Assembly (NCBI RefSeq): GCF_002234915.1
Contig: NZ_NEWD01000007.1
Location: 248,001 to 312,000 of the forward strand
Origin: Bifidobacterium vansinderenii
Lineage (GTDB): Bacteria > Actinomycetota > Actinomycetes > Actinomycetales > Bifidobacteriaceae
Direction: 5' to 3'
DNA length: 64,000 nt
Notes under the pieces: model-generated
The model's database searches: none
The model's input: the letters and a program-made list of their open reading frames with translations, nothing else
Told to the model about the DNA's origin: nothing
Program-made: the position numbers and the translations under genes
Part shown: positions 44,928 to 53,474 of the stretch, in pieces
Layout: each line of letters starts with the position of its first letter
How positions within the stretch are numbered: the stretch's first letter is position 1

Positions 44928-45246
44928 GATTGCTCCTTTGCATGATTCTCCTAGACGTTGCCGGCTTCCGTTTGACCTTACGCGGTGGTAACGCAAGCGG
45001 TATCTGACGGCGACGCATATATAGAATATATGTTCTATAGTATATCAGATACTTTACTTTTTGTCGAACGAATGTACTAAAAAGTATTTTGTCCTATTGC
45101 GGTGATTCGCCAACCCGCCTACTGTCTGTCGGGTCAGTGGGAAAGTTGTTCGCCTGCCGATAAATCGACCCGTTGCGGGAAATCCGACGGGCATAAACTT
45201 CCATGCGACGTTATTGTTAGCGGTCACTCGAAAAAAGAGGCGAAGC
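44928..45246. other. AT-rich intergenic region with overlapping inverted repeats
   Basis: This 319-base gap between the divergent RhuM-Fic gene and cfa is far richer in A and T than the rest of the window, most clearly from 45015 to 45095. It contains GTATCTGA (45000-45007) with its complement TCAGATAC (45045-45052), and inside that TATAGAA (45020-45026) with TTCTATA (45033-45039). Overlapping palindromes in a divergent promoter region suggest operators. I see no open reading frame with coding support in it. Confidence 0.65.
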
Positions 45247-46551
45247 ATGAGCAGTGGCAAGTCGATGTTGGTCAGCGAAATGGTGGGGGAGTTCATCGAG
45301 CCGAATCCGCATCTGAGGGTGGAGGCGTTCGACGGGTCCGCATTCGGTCCGGAGGACGCTGATCTGGTGGTCAAGGTCACCTCGCCGAACGCCATCTACC
45401 AGCTGCTGATGCATCCCAACGAGATCGGCGCCGTGCGCGCCTACGTGCTCGGTGACTTCGACATCAAGGGCATCGACTACGCCGACCCGTACCCCGAGCT
45501 ACGCAAGCTACTCTCACTCGCTCCCTACGTGAAGAAGCCCACGCCCGCCGCCGTGGCGAAGGTGGCAGCCGCCATCCTGTCGCACGGTCTGCGCCGCCCG
45601 CCGGTGCCCCAGACCGAAGGCCCGTCCAAGTTCGCGCGCATCAAGTCCGGCCTCCTGCCGCATACCGAGAAGGCCGACTCCGAGACCGTGAGCTACCACT
45701 ACGACCAGTCCAACGAGTTCTACGCCGACTTTCTTGGCCCCTCCATGACCTACACGTGCGCCGTGTTCGACAACGAGAACATGAGCCTCGAGGACGCGCA
45801 GGCCAACAAATTGCGCCTCATTCTCGACAAGCTAGGACTCAAGCCCGGCGAGCGCCTGCTCGACATCGGCTGCGGCTGGGGCTCCATGGTCATCACCGCC
45901 GCCCGCCGCGGCATCAAGGCGCTCGGCGTCACCCTGTCCAAGGAGCAGGCCGCCTACGCGCAGGAATGGATCCGCCGCGAAGGGCTCGAGGATCTGGCCG
46001 AGGTGCGCGTGCAGGACTACCGCGACGTGCCCGAGCATGACTTCGATGGCATCTGCTCGATCGGCATGATGGAGCACGTGGGCGTGAAGAACTACCAGAG
46101 CTACTTCGAGGAGATGTTCCGCCTGCTCAAGCCCATGGGCCGCCTGCTCAACCACCAGATCACCATTAGCCACGACCGTCCGGACGGCAAGCCCGGCACC
46201 GACGAGTTCCTCGACCGCTACATCTTCCCCGACGGCGACCTCGGCGCCCCCGGATTCATCGAATCGTGCATCCACGACGCCGGATTCAACGTGGTGCATC
46301 AGGAGAACCTGCGCCAGCATTACGCGCTCACCCTGCACCACTGGAACCACAACCTCTCCGAGCACTGGGACGACGCCGTCAAGCAGGTGGGTTTCGAACG
46401 CGCCAAGGTGTGGGGCCTGTACATGGCCGCCTGCTCGCTCAACTTCGAGATCGACGGCATCCAGATCCACCAGTTCCTCGCCGTCCGCCCCGACCGCGTG
46501 GGCCACCCCGACGGCAAGTGGTACCCCCTGCGCCAGTGGTGGAAGGCATGA
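45247..46551 (+). CDS. cfa: Cyclopropane-fatty-acyl-phospholipid synthase
   Basis: A 434-residue SAM-dependent enzyme that converts cis-unsaturated acyl chains of membrane lipids to cyclopropanes, usually raising acid tolerance. Seen: a family-typical N-terminal domain, HYDQSNEFYADFLGPSMTY, the SAM motif LLDIGCGWGSM, VTLSKEQAAYAQ, GICSIGMMEHVG and YIFPDGDLG. GAGGCGAAG precedes ATG 45247; an earlier start at 45214 lacks support. It is convergent with the aldo/keto reductase. Confidence 0.94.
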   Translation: MSSGKSMLVSEMVGEFIEPNPHLRVEAFDGSAFGPEDADLVVKVTSPNAIYQLLMHPNEIGAVRAYVLGDFDIKGIDYADPYPELRKLLSLAPYVKKPTPAAVAKVAAAILSHGLRRPPVPQTEGPSKFARIKSGLLPHTEKADSETVSYHYDQSNEFYADFLGPSMTYTCAVFDNENMSLEDAQANKLRLILDKLGLKPGERLLDIGCGWGSMVITAARRGIKALGVTLSKEQAAYAQEWIRREGLEDLAEVRVQDYRDVPEHDFDGICSIGMMEHVGVKNYQSYFEEMFRLLKPMGRLLNHQITISHDRPDGKPGTDEFLDRYIFPDGDLGAPGFIESCIHDAGFNVVHQENLRQHYALTLHHWNHNLSEHWDDAVKQVGFERAKVWGLYMAACSLNFEIDGIQIHQFLAVRPDRVGHPDGKWYPLRQWWKA

Positions 46552-46565
46552 AATTTGATGCATGA

Positions 46566-46629
46566 CCTCCGAATCCGGGGATAGGTCGCTAAAACCGTCG
46601 GAAAGGCGACCTGTCCCCGGATTCGGAGG
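46566..46629. terminator. Long bidirectional hairpin between cfa and aldo/keto reductase
   Basis: A 24-bp stem, 46566-46589 pairing with 46606-46629, complete except for one G-U wobble, with a 16-base loop. It lies between two converging stops and probably ends both transcripts. The stem is unusually long for a terminator. Confidence 0.8.
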
Positions 46630-46640
46630 TTGTTTCGGAA

Positions 46641-47495
46641 CTAATCCTCCTCGTGCCAGTGGGGGTTCTGGCCGAAGGTGTAGCCCTCGGGGTTGTCCAT
46701 CGCGGCGATGTCCTGCATGTCCTGCTCATCAAGCTCGAAACCGGTCAGGTCGAGGTTTGCGCGCTGGCGCTCGCGGTTCATCGACTTCGGAATCGCCACG
46801 TCGCCCAGCTGCAGATGCCAGCGCAGAATCACGGCCACGGGGGAGACGCCGTGCTTCTCGGCGATGCGCACGATGTCCGGATCCTTCAGCATCTGATTGG
46901 CACGGCCCAGCGGGCTCCATGCCTCGGTGATGATGCCGTGCGCGTCGTCGTAGGCGCGCTGCTCGCGCTGCTGGAAGAACGGATGCAGCTCCACTTGGTT
47001 GACAGCCGGTGTGACGCCCGTGGCGCGGATCAGCAGATCGATGTGGCCGGGCAGGAAGTTGCTTACGCCGATGTGCTTGACGATGCCCTGCTTCTGCGCG
47101 TCGACCAGAGCCTGCCATGCCTCTACGAACTGTCCCTGCGACGGGTTCGGCCAGTGGATCAGATACAGGTCGATGTAATCGAGACCCATGCGCGCCACCG
47201 ACTCCTCGATGGTGGTGCGCGCCTGATCGTACTGATGATGACGTCCGGGAAGTTTCGATGCGACGACGATGTCCTCGCGTGGCACCTCGGATTCGCGGAT
47301 CGCCTTGCCGACCACGCCCTCGTTCTCATAGTTGAATGCCGAGTCGATCAGACGATAGCCCACCTCGAGCGCCGACTTGATCGCCTCCACGCCGGCGAAT
47401 CCGTTGACCTTGTACGTGCCGAATCCGATGGCCGGCAGCTCCAGCCCGTCATGCGCCCTGCGCACGGGAATTGCCGGCGGCTCCATCAATGCCAT
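46641..47495 (-). CDS. Aldo/keto reductase
   Basis: A 284-residue NADPH-dependent aldo/keto reductase. Seen: IGFGTYKVNG, the catalytic Asp and Tyr in LIDSAFNYENEGVVGKAI, the catalytic Lys in ASKLPG, the His in LYLIHWPNP, IGVSNFLPGHI, NQVELHPFFQQ and a C-terminal IPKSMNRERQRANLDL for NADPH phosphate binding. All tetrad residues are present. Related bacterial enzymes reduce 2,5-diketogluconate or methylglyoxal; the physiological substrate is not evident. GGAG precedes ATG 47495. It is divergent from hisD. Confidence 0.92.
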   Translation of the reverse strand: MALMEPPAIPVRRAHDGLELPAIGFGTYKVNGFAGVEAIKSALEVGYRLIDSAFNYENEGVVGKAIRESEVPREDIVVASKLPGRHHQYDQARTTIEESVARMGLDYIDLYLIHWPNPSQGQFVEAWQALVDAQKQGIVKHIGVSNFLPGHIDLLIRATGVTPAVNQVELHPFFQQREQRAYDDAHGIITEAWSPLGRANQMLKDPDIVRIAEKHGVSPVAVILRWHLQLGDVAIPKSMNRERQRANLDLTGFELDEQDMQDIAAMDNPEGYTFGQNPHWHEED

Positions 47496-47669
47496 GATCA
47501 CTCCTTCGAATAGTGGTGAATACGGCGTGCACCGCGTTTGTGTATCGGTACACCTCGCCTTTTACTCTACGCCTGCGAGGAGTCGAGTCCGAAACGCCCT
47601 GGGAAATGCGGTTTCTCCGAACTGTGAGACGATCGGCGGAAAAGTGCGGTTTTCGTCACAACCGGTTTC

Positions 47670-47675
47670 TACCAT
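47670..47675 (+). promoter_or_regulatory. -10 box for leaderless hisD
   Basis: TACCAT, seven bases before ATG 47683. Direct repeats AAATGCGGTTTC and AAAGTGCGGTTTTC lie upstream (about 47608-47655) and could be activator or repressor sites. Confidence 0.5.
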
Positions 47676-47682
47676 CGGGAAC

Positions 47683-49080
47683 ATGGCAGAGAATATTATG
47701 CGAATCATCGACCTTCGTGGTCAGAAACTGTCCCGTGCCGAGCTGCTGGCCGCGATGCCGCGCGCCGCCATGGGCACCTCTGAGGCCACCGATCTGGTGC
47801 GCCCGATCCTCGACGACGTCAAGGAGCGCGGCGCCGCCGCCCTGCGCGACTTCGAGAAGAAGTTCGACCACGTGCGTCCCGCCAACCTGCGCGTGCCCAA
47901 GGAGGCCATCCAGGCCGCCCTGACGACGCTCGACCCCGAAGTGCGTTCCGCCATCGAGGAGTCCGTGCGCCGCGCCCGCGCCGTGGCCGCCAACCAGGTG
48001 CCCAAGGACTTCCACACCGATCTCGCCCCCGGCGCCCGCGTGGCCGAACGCTGGATCCCGATCCAGCGCGTGGGCCTGTACGTGCCCGGCGGCAAGGCCG
48101 TGTACCCGAGCTCGGTGATCATGAACGCCGTTCCGGCGCAGGCCGCGGGCGTCGAATCGCTCGCCATCGCCACCCCGCCGGCCCGCGACAACGAGGAGGG
48201 TCTGCCGAACAAGACCATCCTCGCCACCTGCGCCATCCTCGGCGTGGACGAGGTGTACGCCGTCGGCGGCGCCCAGGCCATCGCCATGTTCGCTTACGGC
48301 GCCAAGGGCTCCGAGCCGCAGGACGGCGACGTGCTGTGCGATCCGGTCGACAAGATCACCGGCCCCGGCAACATCTTCGTGGCCACCGCCAAGTCCCTCG
48401 TCTCCGCCTTCGTGGGCATCGACGCGGTCGCAGGCCCCACCGAGATCGGCATCATCGCCGACAAGGACGCCAACCCGAGCCTGCTGGCCGCCGACCTCAT
48501 CGGTCAGGCCGAGCACGACGAGCTCGCCGGTTCCGTGCTGTTCACCGACTCCGAGGAGCTCGCCGCCAAGGTGCAGGAGAACCTCAACTACCGCGTGCCG
48601 CGCACCGAGCACGCCGAACGCGTGCACACGTCCCTGTCCGGCACCCAGTCCGCCATTGTGCTCACCGACGGACTCGACCAGTCCATCGACGCCGCCAACG
48701 CGTACGCCGCCGAACACCTCGAGATCCAGACCGCCAACGCGGACGACGTCGTCAAGCGCATCAAGAACGCGGGCGCCATCTTCCGTGGACCGTACTCGCC
48801 GGTCCCGCTGGGCGACTACATGTCCGGTTCCAACCACGTGCTGCCCACTGGCGGCACCGCCCGCTTCGCCGCCGGCCTCGGCGTGCACACCTTCATGAAG
48901 CCGGTCGAGGTCATCGAATACGACGAGGAGGGCCTCAAGGAGCTCGCCGCGCGCATCAACGCCTTCGCCGTCTCCGAGGATCTGCCCGCCCACGGCGAAT
49001 GCGTGCTCAGCCGCTTCGTCAAGGATCCGTACGACAAGGCGACCCTGGACGCCCAGGAGAAGGAAGCAGGACTCAAATGA
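47683..49080 (+). CDS. hisD: Histidinol dehydrogenase
   Basis: A 465-residue zinc enzyme for the last two steps of histidine synthesis, oxidising histidinol to histidine with two NAD. Seen: RVGLYVPGGKAVYPSSVIMN, AVGGAQAIAMFAYG, DKITGPGNIFVATAK, AGPTEIGIIAD and the catalytic Glu-His in GQAEHDELAGS, with GSNHVLPTGGTARF near the end. The leaderless ATG 47683 is preferred over ATG 47698. It is first in the his operon and overlaps hisC by four bases. Confidence 0.96.
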   Translation: MAENIMRIIDLRGQKLSRAELLAAMPRAAMGTSEATDLVRPILDDVKERGAAALRDFEKKFDHVRPANLRVPKEAIQAALTTLDPEVRSAIEESVRRARAVAANQVPKDFHTDLAPGARVAERWIPIQRVGLYVPGGKAVYPSSVIMNAVPAQAAGVESLAIATPPARDNEEGLPNKTILATCAILGVDEVYAVGGAQAIAMFAYGAKGSEPQDGDVLCDPVDKITGPGNIFVATAKSLVSAFVGIDAVAGPTEIGIIADKDANPSLLAADLIGQAEHDELAGSVLFTDSEELAAKVQENLNYRVPRTEHAERVHTSLSGTQSAIVLTDGLDQSIDAANAYAAEHLEIQTANADDVVKRIKNAGAIFRGPYSPVPLGDYMSGSNHVLPTGGTARFAAGLGVHTFMKPVEVIEYDEEGLKELAARINAFAVSEDLPAHGECVLSRFVKDPYDKATLDAQEKEAGLK

Positions 49081-50231
49081 GCATTCCGGCAAACCTGCCG
49101 CTGCGCAACGATCTGAAGGGGGAGGAGCCGTACGGCGCCCCCCAGCTCGACGTTCCCGTCTGCCTCAACGTGAACGAGAACCCGTACCCGCCGGCGCCCG
49201 ACGTGGTCGACACCATCGCCCAGCGCGTACGTGAGATCGCCCCCACGCTCAACCGCTATCCGGACCGCGAGCACATCGCCCTGCGTAAGGCGTTCAGCGA
49301 CTATCTCGCCAAGGAGTCCGGCACCCGTCTCGCCGTCGAACAGCTGTGGGCCGCCAACGGCTCCAACGAGATCATGCTGCAGCTGTTCCAGGCGTTCGGC
49401 GGCCCGGGCCGCAAGGCGCTGAGCTTCACGCCCACCTACTCCATGTACCCGGAGTACGCGCGCGACACGTTCACCGAATGGGTGACCGTGCCGCGCAACG
49501 ACGACTTCACCATCGACATGGACGCCGCCATCGAGGCGATCAGGACCGTCAAGCCCGCCATGGTGCTCGTCACCAGCCCGAACAACCCCACCGGCACGCC
49601 GCTGCCGATGGACCAGACCAAGGCACTGCTCGCCGCCTGCGAGCAGGCCGACGTCGATGGCGCGGACGAGGGCGTGCACCCGATCCTCGTGGTGGACGAG
49701 GCCTACGTGGAGTTCCGCACTCCCGGCGTGCCCTCCGCCGTCAGCCTGGTCAACGAACACCCGAACCTGGCCGTCAGCCGCACCATGAGCAAGGCGTTCG
49801 CCTACGCCGGCGCGCGCGTCGGCTACATCGCCGCCGATCAGGGCATCATCGACTCCATGCGCATCGTGCGCATGCCGTACCACCTGAGCGCCGTCACCCA
49901 GGCCGCCGCGCTGGCCGCACTGGAACACACCGACGAACAGCTCAGCACGGTCGCCCACCTGCGCGAGACCCGCGAGGCCACCGCCGAATGGCTCGCCTCG
50001 CTCACCTACAAGGGTCGCAACCTCACTGTGGCGCACTCGGAGTCGAACTTCGTGTACTTCGGCACGTTCGACGACCGCGACTTCATCTTCAACGAGCTGC
50101 TCAAGCGCGGCGTGCTCATCCGCGACGTCGGCCCCGAAGGCTGGCTACGCGTGTGCATGGGCACCGACGAGGAGATGGCCGCGTTCCGCAAGGCGTTCCT
50201 CGAAGTGCTCGACGAGGCCCAGAAGGCCTGA
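49077..50231 (+). CDS. hisC: Histidinol-phosphate aminotransferase
   Basis: A 384-residue PLP aminotransferase that converts imidazole acetol phosphate to histidinol phosphate. Seen: LNVNENPYPP, ANGSNEIMLQLFQAFG, TSPNNPTGTPLP, VVDEAYVEF, the PLP lysine in SRTMSKAFAYAGARVGY and, near the C-terminus, GPEGWLRVCMGTDEEM. The ATG overlaps the hisD stop (ATGA), so expression is coupled. Confidence 0.95.
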   Translation: MSIPANLPLRNDLKGEEPYGAPQLDVPVCLNVNENPYPPAPDVVDTIAQRVREIAPTLNRYPDREHIALRKAFSDYLAKESGTRLAVEQLWAANGSNEIMLQLFQAFGGPGRKALSFTPTYSMYPEYARDTFTEWVTVPRNDDFTIDMDAAIEAIRTVKPAMVLVTSPNNPTGTPLPMDQTKALLAACEQADVDGADEGVHPILVVDEAYVEFRTPGVPSAVSLVNEHPNLAVSRTMSKAFAYAGARVGYIAADQGIIDSMRIVRMPYHLSAVTQAAALAALEHTDEQLSTVAHLRETREATAEWLASLTYKGRNLTVAHSESNFVYFGTFDDRDFIFNELLKRGVLIRDVGPEGWLRVCMGTDEEMAAFRKAFLEVLDEAQKA

Positions 50232-50246
50232 AAGGAGTCATCAATC

Positions 50247-50849
50247 ATGGCAAGAACCGCCACGATCAAGCGTGAGACCAGCGAATCGAGCATCGAACTG
50301 TCGCTGAATCTCGACGGCACCGGAAAGACCAACATCGACACCTCCGTGCCCTTCTACAACCACATGATGACCGCGCTCGGCAAGCATTCGCTCATCGACC
50401 TCGACATCAAGGCCCATGGCGACACCGACATCGACGTGCACCACACCGTCGAGGACACGGCCATCGTGTTCGGTGAGGCGCTCAAGCAGGCGCTCGGCGA
50501 CAAGCGCGGCATCCGTCGATTCGCCGACGCCACCGTGCCGCTCGACGAGGCGCTGGCCAAGGCCGTGATCGACATCTCGGGCCGTCCGTACGCCGTTTGC
50601 ACCGGCGAGCCGGAAGGCTTTGAGTACGCGATGATCGGTGGTCACTTCACCGGCTCCATGGTCCGTCATGTCATGGAATCCATTGCGTTCCACGCCGGAC
50701 TGTGCCTGCACCTGCAGCTGATCGCCGGCCGTGACCCGCACCACATCGCCGAAGCCGAGTTCAAGGCTGTGGCACGCGCCCTGCGCTTCGCCATCGAACC
50801 CGATCCGCGCATCCAGGGACTCATCCCCAGCACCAAGGGGTCGCTATGA
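50247..50849 (+). CDS. hisB: Imidazoleglycerol-phosphate dehydratase
   Basis: A 200-residue monofunctional HisB. Seen: [32 protein letters not shown], the metal-ligand motif [12 protein letters not shown] and the second repeat [10 protein letters not shown] followed by [16 protein letters not shown]. It lacks the histidinol-phosphatase domain of enteric HisB, as in other actinobacteria, so a separate phosphatase is needed and is not in this window. AAAGGAG precedes the start; the stop overlaps the following unknown gene by four bases. Confidence 0.96.
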   Translation: MARTATIKRETSESSIELSLNLDGTGKTNIDTSVPFYNHMMTALGKHSLIDLDIKAHGDTDIDVHHTVEDTAIVFGEALKQALGDKRGIRRFADATVPLDEALAKAVIDISGRPYAVCTGEPEGFEYAMIGGHFTGSMVRHVMESIAFHAGLCLHLQLIAGRDPHHIAEAEFKAVARALRFAIEPDPRIQGLIPSTKGSL

Positions 50850-51502
50850 GCGACGAGACCACCCCGAACACGCCGAACGGCAACGCCGGCGACGACCAGA
50901 ACCCGAACCGCGACCCCGACTCGTTGAGCGACGAGGAGATCAACGCGGCTCTGGCCGGATTCGAGGACGAGCTGAACGGTCTGGGTAGCGGCATCGGCGA
51001 CTTCGACGACGAGCTCCAGGGCCTGCTCGGCAACAAGGCCAAGGCCGCGGTGCTCATCACCCAGCTGAGCGCGCCCGACCTGCTCGCCGCGTTCTGCCAG
51101 CTTTCCGACATCTCCGCGCACTGCGTGGGATCGGATCAGGGAGCCGTCGCCGTGCTGCGCAGCGTGGACGGCGACGGCCCCGAGGTCGCGGCCCGCGATC
51201 TGACCACCGTGGTCTCCGGACTGTCGGTGGTGCTGGCCGTCAACCGCGCCGACAAGCTCGAGGCCACGCTGTGGGTGAACGGCAAGCCCGGCAACAAGTT
51301 CGCACCGCCCGTGCTGTTCATGTCCACTCCGCCGTTCGTGGAGGACCTGCTCATCGGCACGAGTCGTATCGACGACGTGCGTGCCGCCGGCTACCAGATC
51401 GTCGACGCGGGCGACTATGACCGTGCGACCGCACTGCAGGTGATCGCCAAGCACACGAAGTTCGGTCGTGGCGGATCCACCCGCAACTCCAGCGTGAAAT
51501 AG
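50846..51502 (+). CDS. Unknown protein encoded inside the his operon
   Basis: A 218-residue protein I do not recognise. Seen: an acidic, Asn/Pro/Asp-rich N-terminus (about 30 residues), a helical acidic stretch [20 protein letters not shown], and an alpha/beta domain with [41 protein letters not shown] and [16 protein letters not shown], ending in a basic tail. No catalytic motif is evident. The ATG overlaps the hisB stop, so it is coupled to histidine synthesis genes. A small regulatory or accessory protein is a guess. Confidence 0.75.
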   Translation: MSDETTPNTPNGNAGDDQNPNRDPDSLSDEEINAALAGFEDELNGLGSGIGDFDDELQGLLGNKAKAAVLITQLSAPDLLAAFCQLSDISAHCVGSDQGAVAVLRSVDGDGPEVAARDLTTVVSGLSVVLAVNRADKLEATLWVNGKPGNKFAPPVLFMSTPPFVEDLLIGTSRIDDVRAAGYQIVDAGDYDRATALQVIAKHTKFGRGGSTRNSSVK

Positions 51503-51576
51503 GCACGCCACGACCGTACGGGATTCGGCGGGCTCCCGCCGGATCCCGACAATGCTGCAATGCAGAAAGGCTTGAA

Positions 51577-52221
51577 ATGACATCGGTTGTTGTCTTCGAC
51601 TACGGATTCGGCAACGTGCGCTCCATGGTGCGCGCTCTGGCGAACCTCGACATCGACGTGACCCTGACCAGCGACTACAAGCAGGCCATGGAGGCCGACG
51701 GCCTCGTGGTGCCCGGCGTGGGCGCGTTCGCCGCCTGCGTGGAAGGGCTCAAGACCGTGGGCGGCGACCGCGTGGTGCGTGGACGCCTTGAGGCCGGCCG
51801 TCCCGTGCTCGGCGTGTGCGTGGGCCTGCAGGTCATGTTCGAAAGCGGCGTCGAAGGCGGCACCCCCGCCGACGGCCTCGGCTACATCGGGGGAGTGGTG
51901 GAACCGCTCGATGCCGACGTGGTGCCGCACATGGGCTGGAACACCGTGGACGCCGCCGAAGGCTCGACGTTGCTGCACGGACTGGAGAACGAACGCTTCT
52001 ACTTCGTCCACTCCTACGCCGTGTCCCACCCCACGCCCAACGGGGTGAACGCCTCGGCGATCGCCGGGGACCCGGATACGAAGTTCACGTGGTGCGAGTA
52101 CGGCCGCAGCCGCTTCGTTGCCGCCGTGGAGAAGGGGGCGCTCAGCGCCACCCAGTTCCACCCGGAGAAGTCCGCCGACGCGGGCGCCCAGCTGCTGCGC
52201 AACTGGATCGCCACCTTCTAA
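51577..52221 (+). CDS. hisH: Imidazole glycerol phosphate synthase, glutamine amidotransferase subunit
   Basis: A 214-residue class I amidotransferase that hydrolyses glutamine and channels ammonia to HisF. Seen: VVVFDYGFGNVRSM, VVPGVGAFAAC, the catalytic Cys in GVCVGLQVMFESG, PHMGWNTV, FYFVHSYA, and the His-Glu pair in TQFHPEKSADAG. AGAAAGG lies before the ATG. hisF is not in the window, so the partner subunit is encoded elsewhere. Confidence 0.96.
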   Translation: MTSVVVFDYGFGNVRSMVRALANLDIDVTLTSDYKQAMEADGLVVPGVGAFAACVEGLKTVGGDRVVRGRLEAGRPVLGVCVGLQVMFESGVEGGTPADGLGYIGGVVEPLDADVVPHMGWNTVDAAEGSTLLHGLENERFYFVHSYAVSHPTPNGVNASAIAGDPDTKFTWCEYGRSRFVAAVEKGALSATQFHPEKSADAGAQLLRNWIATF

Positions 52222-52233
52222 CCCCCACTCTGG

Positions 52234-52284
52234 CCTTCCCCTTGAGGGGAAGGTGGCCGGCGTCAGCCGGTCGGATGAGGTGAC
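52234..52284. repeat. Family B palindromic element, half copy 1
   Basis: CCTTCCCCTTGAGGGGAAGG hairpin followed by GGCCGGCGTCAGCCGGTC and GATGAGGTGAC, the right half of the complete element at 53173-53307. It lies between hisH and priA, 12 bases after the hisH stop, and may act on readthrough. Confidence 0.8.
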
Positions 52285-52370
52285 CGACACGACGCATTGC
52301 ATATCCGCCTCATCAGTCGGTCACTTCCACCCGCCATCGTCTTCATCATCCTCGATGAAAGGAAACCATC

Positions 52371-53096
52371 ATGCTTACCCTTCTTCCCGCCGTCGACGTG
52401 CGTGACGGCAAGGCCGTGCGCCTGCGTCAGGGCGAATCCGGCTCCGAAACCGACTACGGCAGTCCGCTCGAGGCCGCCCGCACCTGGGTCGAGTCCGGCG
52501 CGAAGTGGATCCACCTCGTGGACCTCGACGCCGCGTTCGGCACCGGCAACAACCGCGAACAGCTGCGCGGCATCGTCGGCGAGCTCGGTGACAAGGTGAA
52601 CATCGAAATGAGCGGTGGCGTGCGTGACGACGCCTCGCTGGACGCCGCCCTTGAGGCCGGCGCCGCCCGCGTGAACATCGGCACCGCCGCGCTGGAGAAC
52701 CCGGAGTGGACCGCCGAGGTCATCAGGAAGTACGGCGACCGCGTGGCCGTAGGACTTGACGTGCGCGGCCACACGCTGGCCGCCCGCGGCTGGGTCAAGG
52801 AAGGTGGCGACCTGTTCGAGACCATGAAGTTCCTCGACTCGGTCGGCTGCTCCCGCTACGTGGTCACCGACGTGGCCCGCGACGGCATGATGAGCGGCCC
52901 GAACATCGAGCTGCTGCGCGAAGTGGCCGAACGCACCGACGCCAAGGTGACCGCATCCGGCGGCATCTCCAGCCTCGACGACCTGCGCGCCATCAAGACG
53001 CTTGACGCTCTGGGCGTCGACTCTGCCATCCTTGGCAAGTCCCTCTACGCCCGCGCCTTCACCCTGGAGGAGGCCCTCGAAGTCGCCAACGCGTGA
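52371..53096 (+). CDS. priA: Phosphoribosyl isomerase A (HisA/PriA)
   Basis: A 241-residue TIM-barrel isomerase acting on ProFAR in histidine synthesis. Seen: the catalytic Asp in [53 protein letters not shown], the second catalytic Asp in [13 protein letters not shown], and [15 protein letters not shown]. Family knowledge: in actinobacteria this protein is often the dual HisA/TrpF enzyme PriA; the sequence alone does not prove dual activity here. GAAAGGAAA precedes the ATG. Confidence 0.93.
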   Translation: MLTLLPAVDVRDGKAVRLRQGESGSETDYGSPLEAARTWVESGAKWIHLVDLDAAFGTGNNREQLRGIVGELGDKVNIEMSGGVRDDASLDAALEAGAARVNIGTAALENPEWTAEVIRKYGDRVAVGLDVRGHTLAARGWVKEGGDLFETMKFLDSVGCSRYVVTDVARDGMMSGPNIELLREVAERTDAKVTASGGISSLDDLRAIKTLDALGVDSAILGKSLYARAFTLEEALEVANA

Positions 53097-53125
53097 CGGG
53101 CGACGGGGAACTGAAACGGGGGAGT

Positions 53126-53355
53126 GGAATCGCCTGCGGCGATGCCATGCGCTGTTCCGATACTCGGAACGAGTCACCTCATCAGTCGGCTGACGCCGAC
53201 AGCTTCCCCTCAAGGGGAAGCCGGCTGGTTACCATACAGCTGAAAGGCCATATGCTGCCTTCCCCTTGAGGGGAAGGTGGCCGGCGCAGCCGGTCGGATG
53301 AGGTGACTTGTCGACGGCAGTCGACACGCGGTACGGCATCGCCGCAGGCGATTCC
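53126..53355. repeat. 21-bp perfect inverted repeat enclosing a family B element
   Basis: Bases 53126-53146 and 53335-53355 are exact reverse complements. Each arm also contains a TCGCC/GGCGA mini-palindrome. They enclose the 135-bp family B element almost symmetrically, with about 26 bases between arm and element on each side. Confidence 0.85.
53173..53307. repeat. Family B palindromic element, complete copy
   Basis: A 135-bp element with 11-bp terminal inverted repeats GTCACCTCATC / GATGAGGTGAC. Left half: AGTCGGCTGACGCCGACAGCT and CTTCCCCTCAAGGGGAAG. Right half: CCTTCCCCTTGAGGGGAAGG and GCCGGCGCAGCCGG. The left half matches family A copy 1 (2005-2032) with few differences. Confidence 0.85.
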
Positions 53356-53390
53356 TGCATCGTCCATCGGCGCGCACCAATCGCATACAA

Positions 53391-53427
53391 CGGGGTGGTG
53401 CAGGCTCTCATGAGCCGCACCACCCCG
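53391..53427. terminator. Hairpin between priA and the DUF2252 gene
   Basis: CGGGGTGGTGC (53391-53401) pairs with GCACCACCCCG (53417-53427), and an inner GGCTC/GAGCC extends the stem, with a four-base loop. It serves converging transcripts; no long T-run follows on either strand. Confidence 0.7.
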
Positions 53428-53474
53428 TTGCCATTCAGACTTTTACTGCCGCGGCGATACCTTCATGCCCTCCG

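Larger units (their letters stand above)
53097..53474. other. Non-coding gap packed with inverted repeats
   Basis: This 378-base gap between priA and the DUF2252 gene has no supported gene. It holds, in order: one arm of a 21-bp inverted repeat (53126-53146), hairpin GTTCCGA/TCGGAAC (53154-53170), the complete family B element (53173-53307), two GTCGAC sites four bases apart (53310-53325), the other arm (53335-53355), and a terminator hairpin (53391-53427). Confidence 0.8.

Noticed and set aside
45000-45052. Phage or island attachment site next to the RhuM-Fic gene
   Set aside because: There is no integrase, no tRNA end and no direct repeat at the other side of the gene. Palindromes in a divergent promoter region fit operators better.
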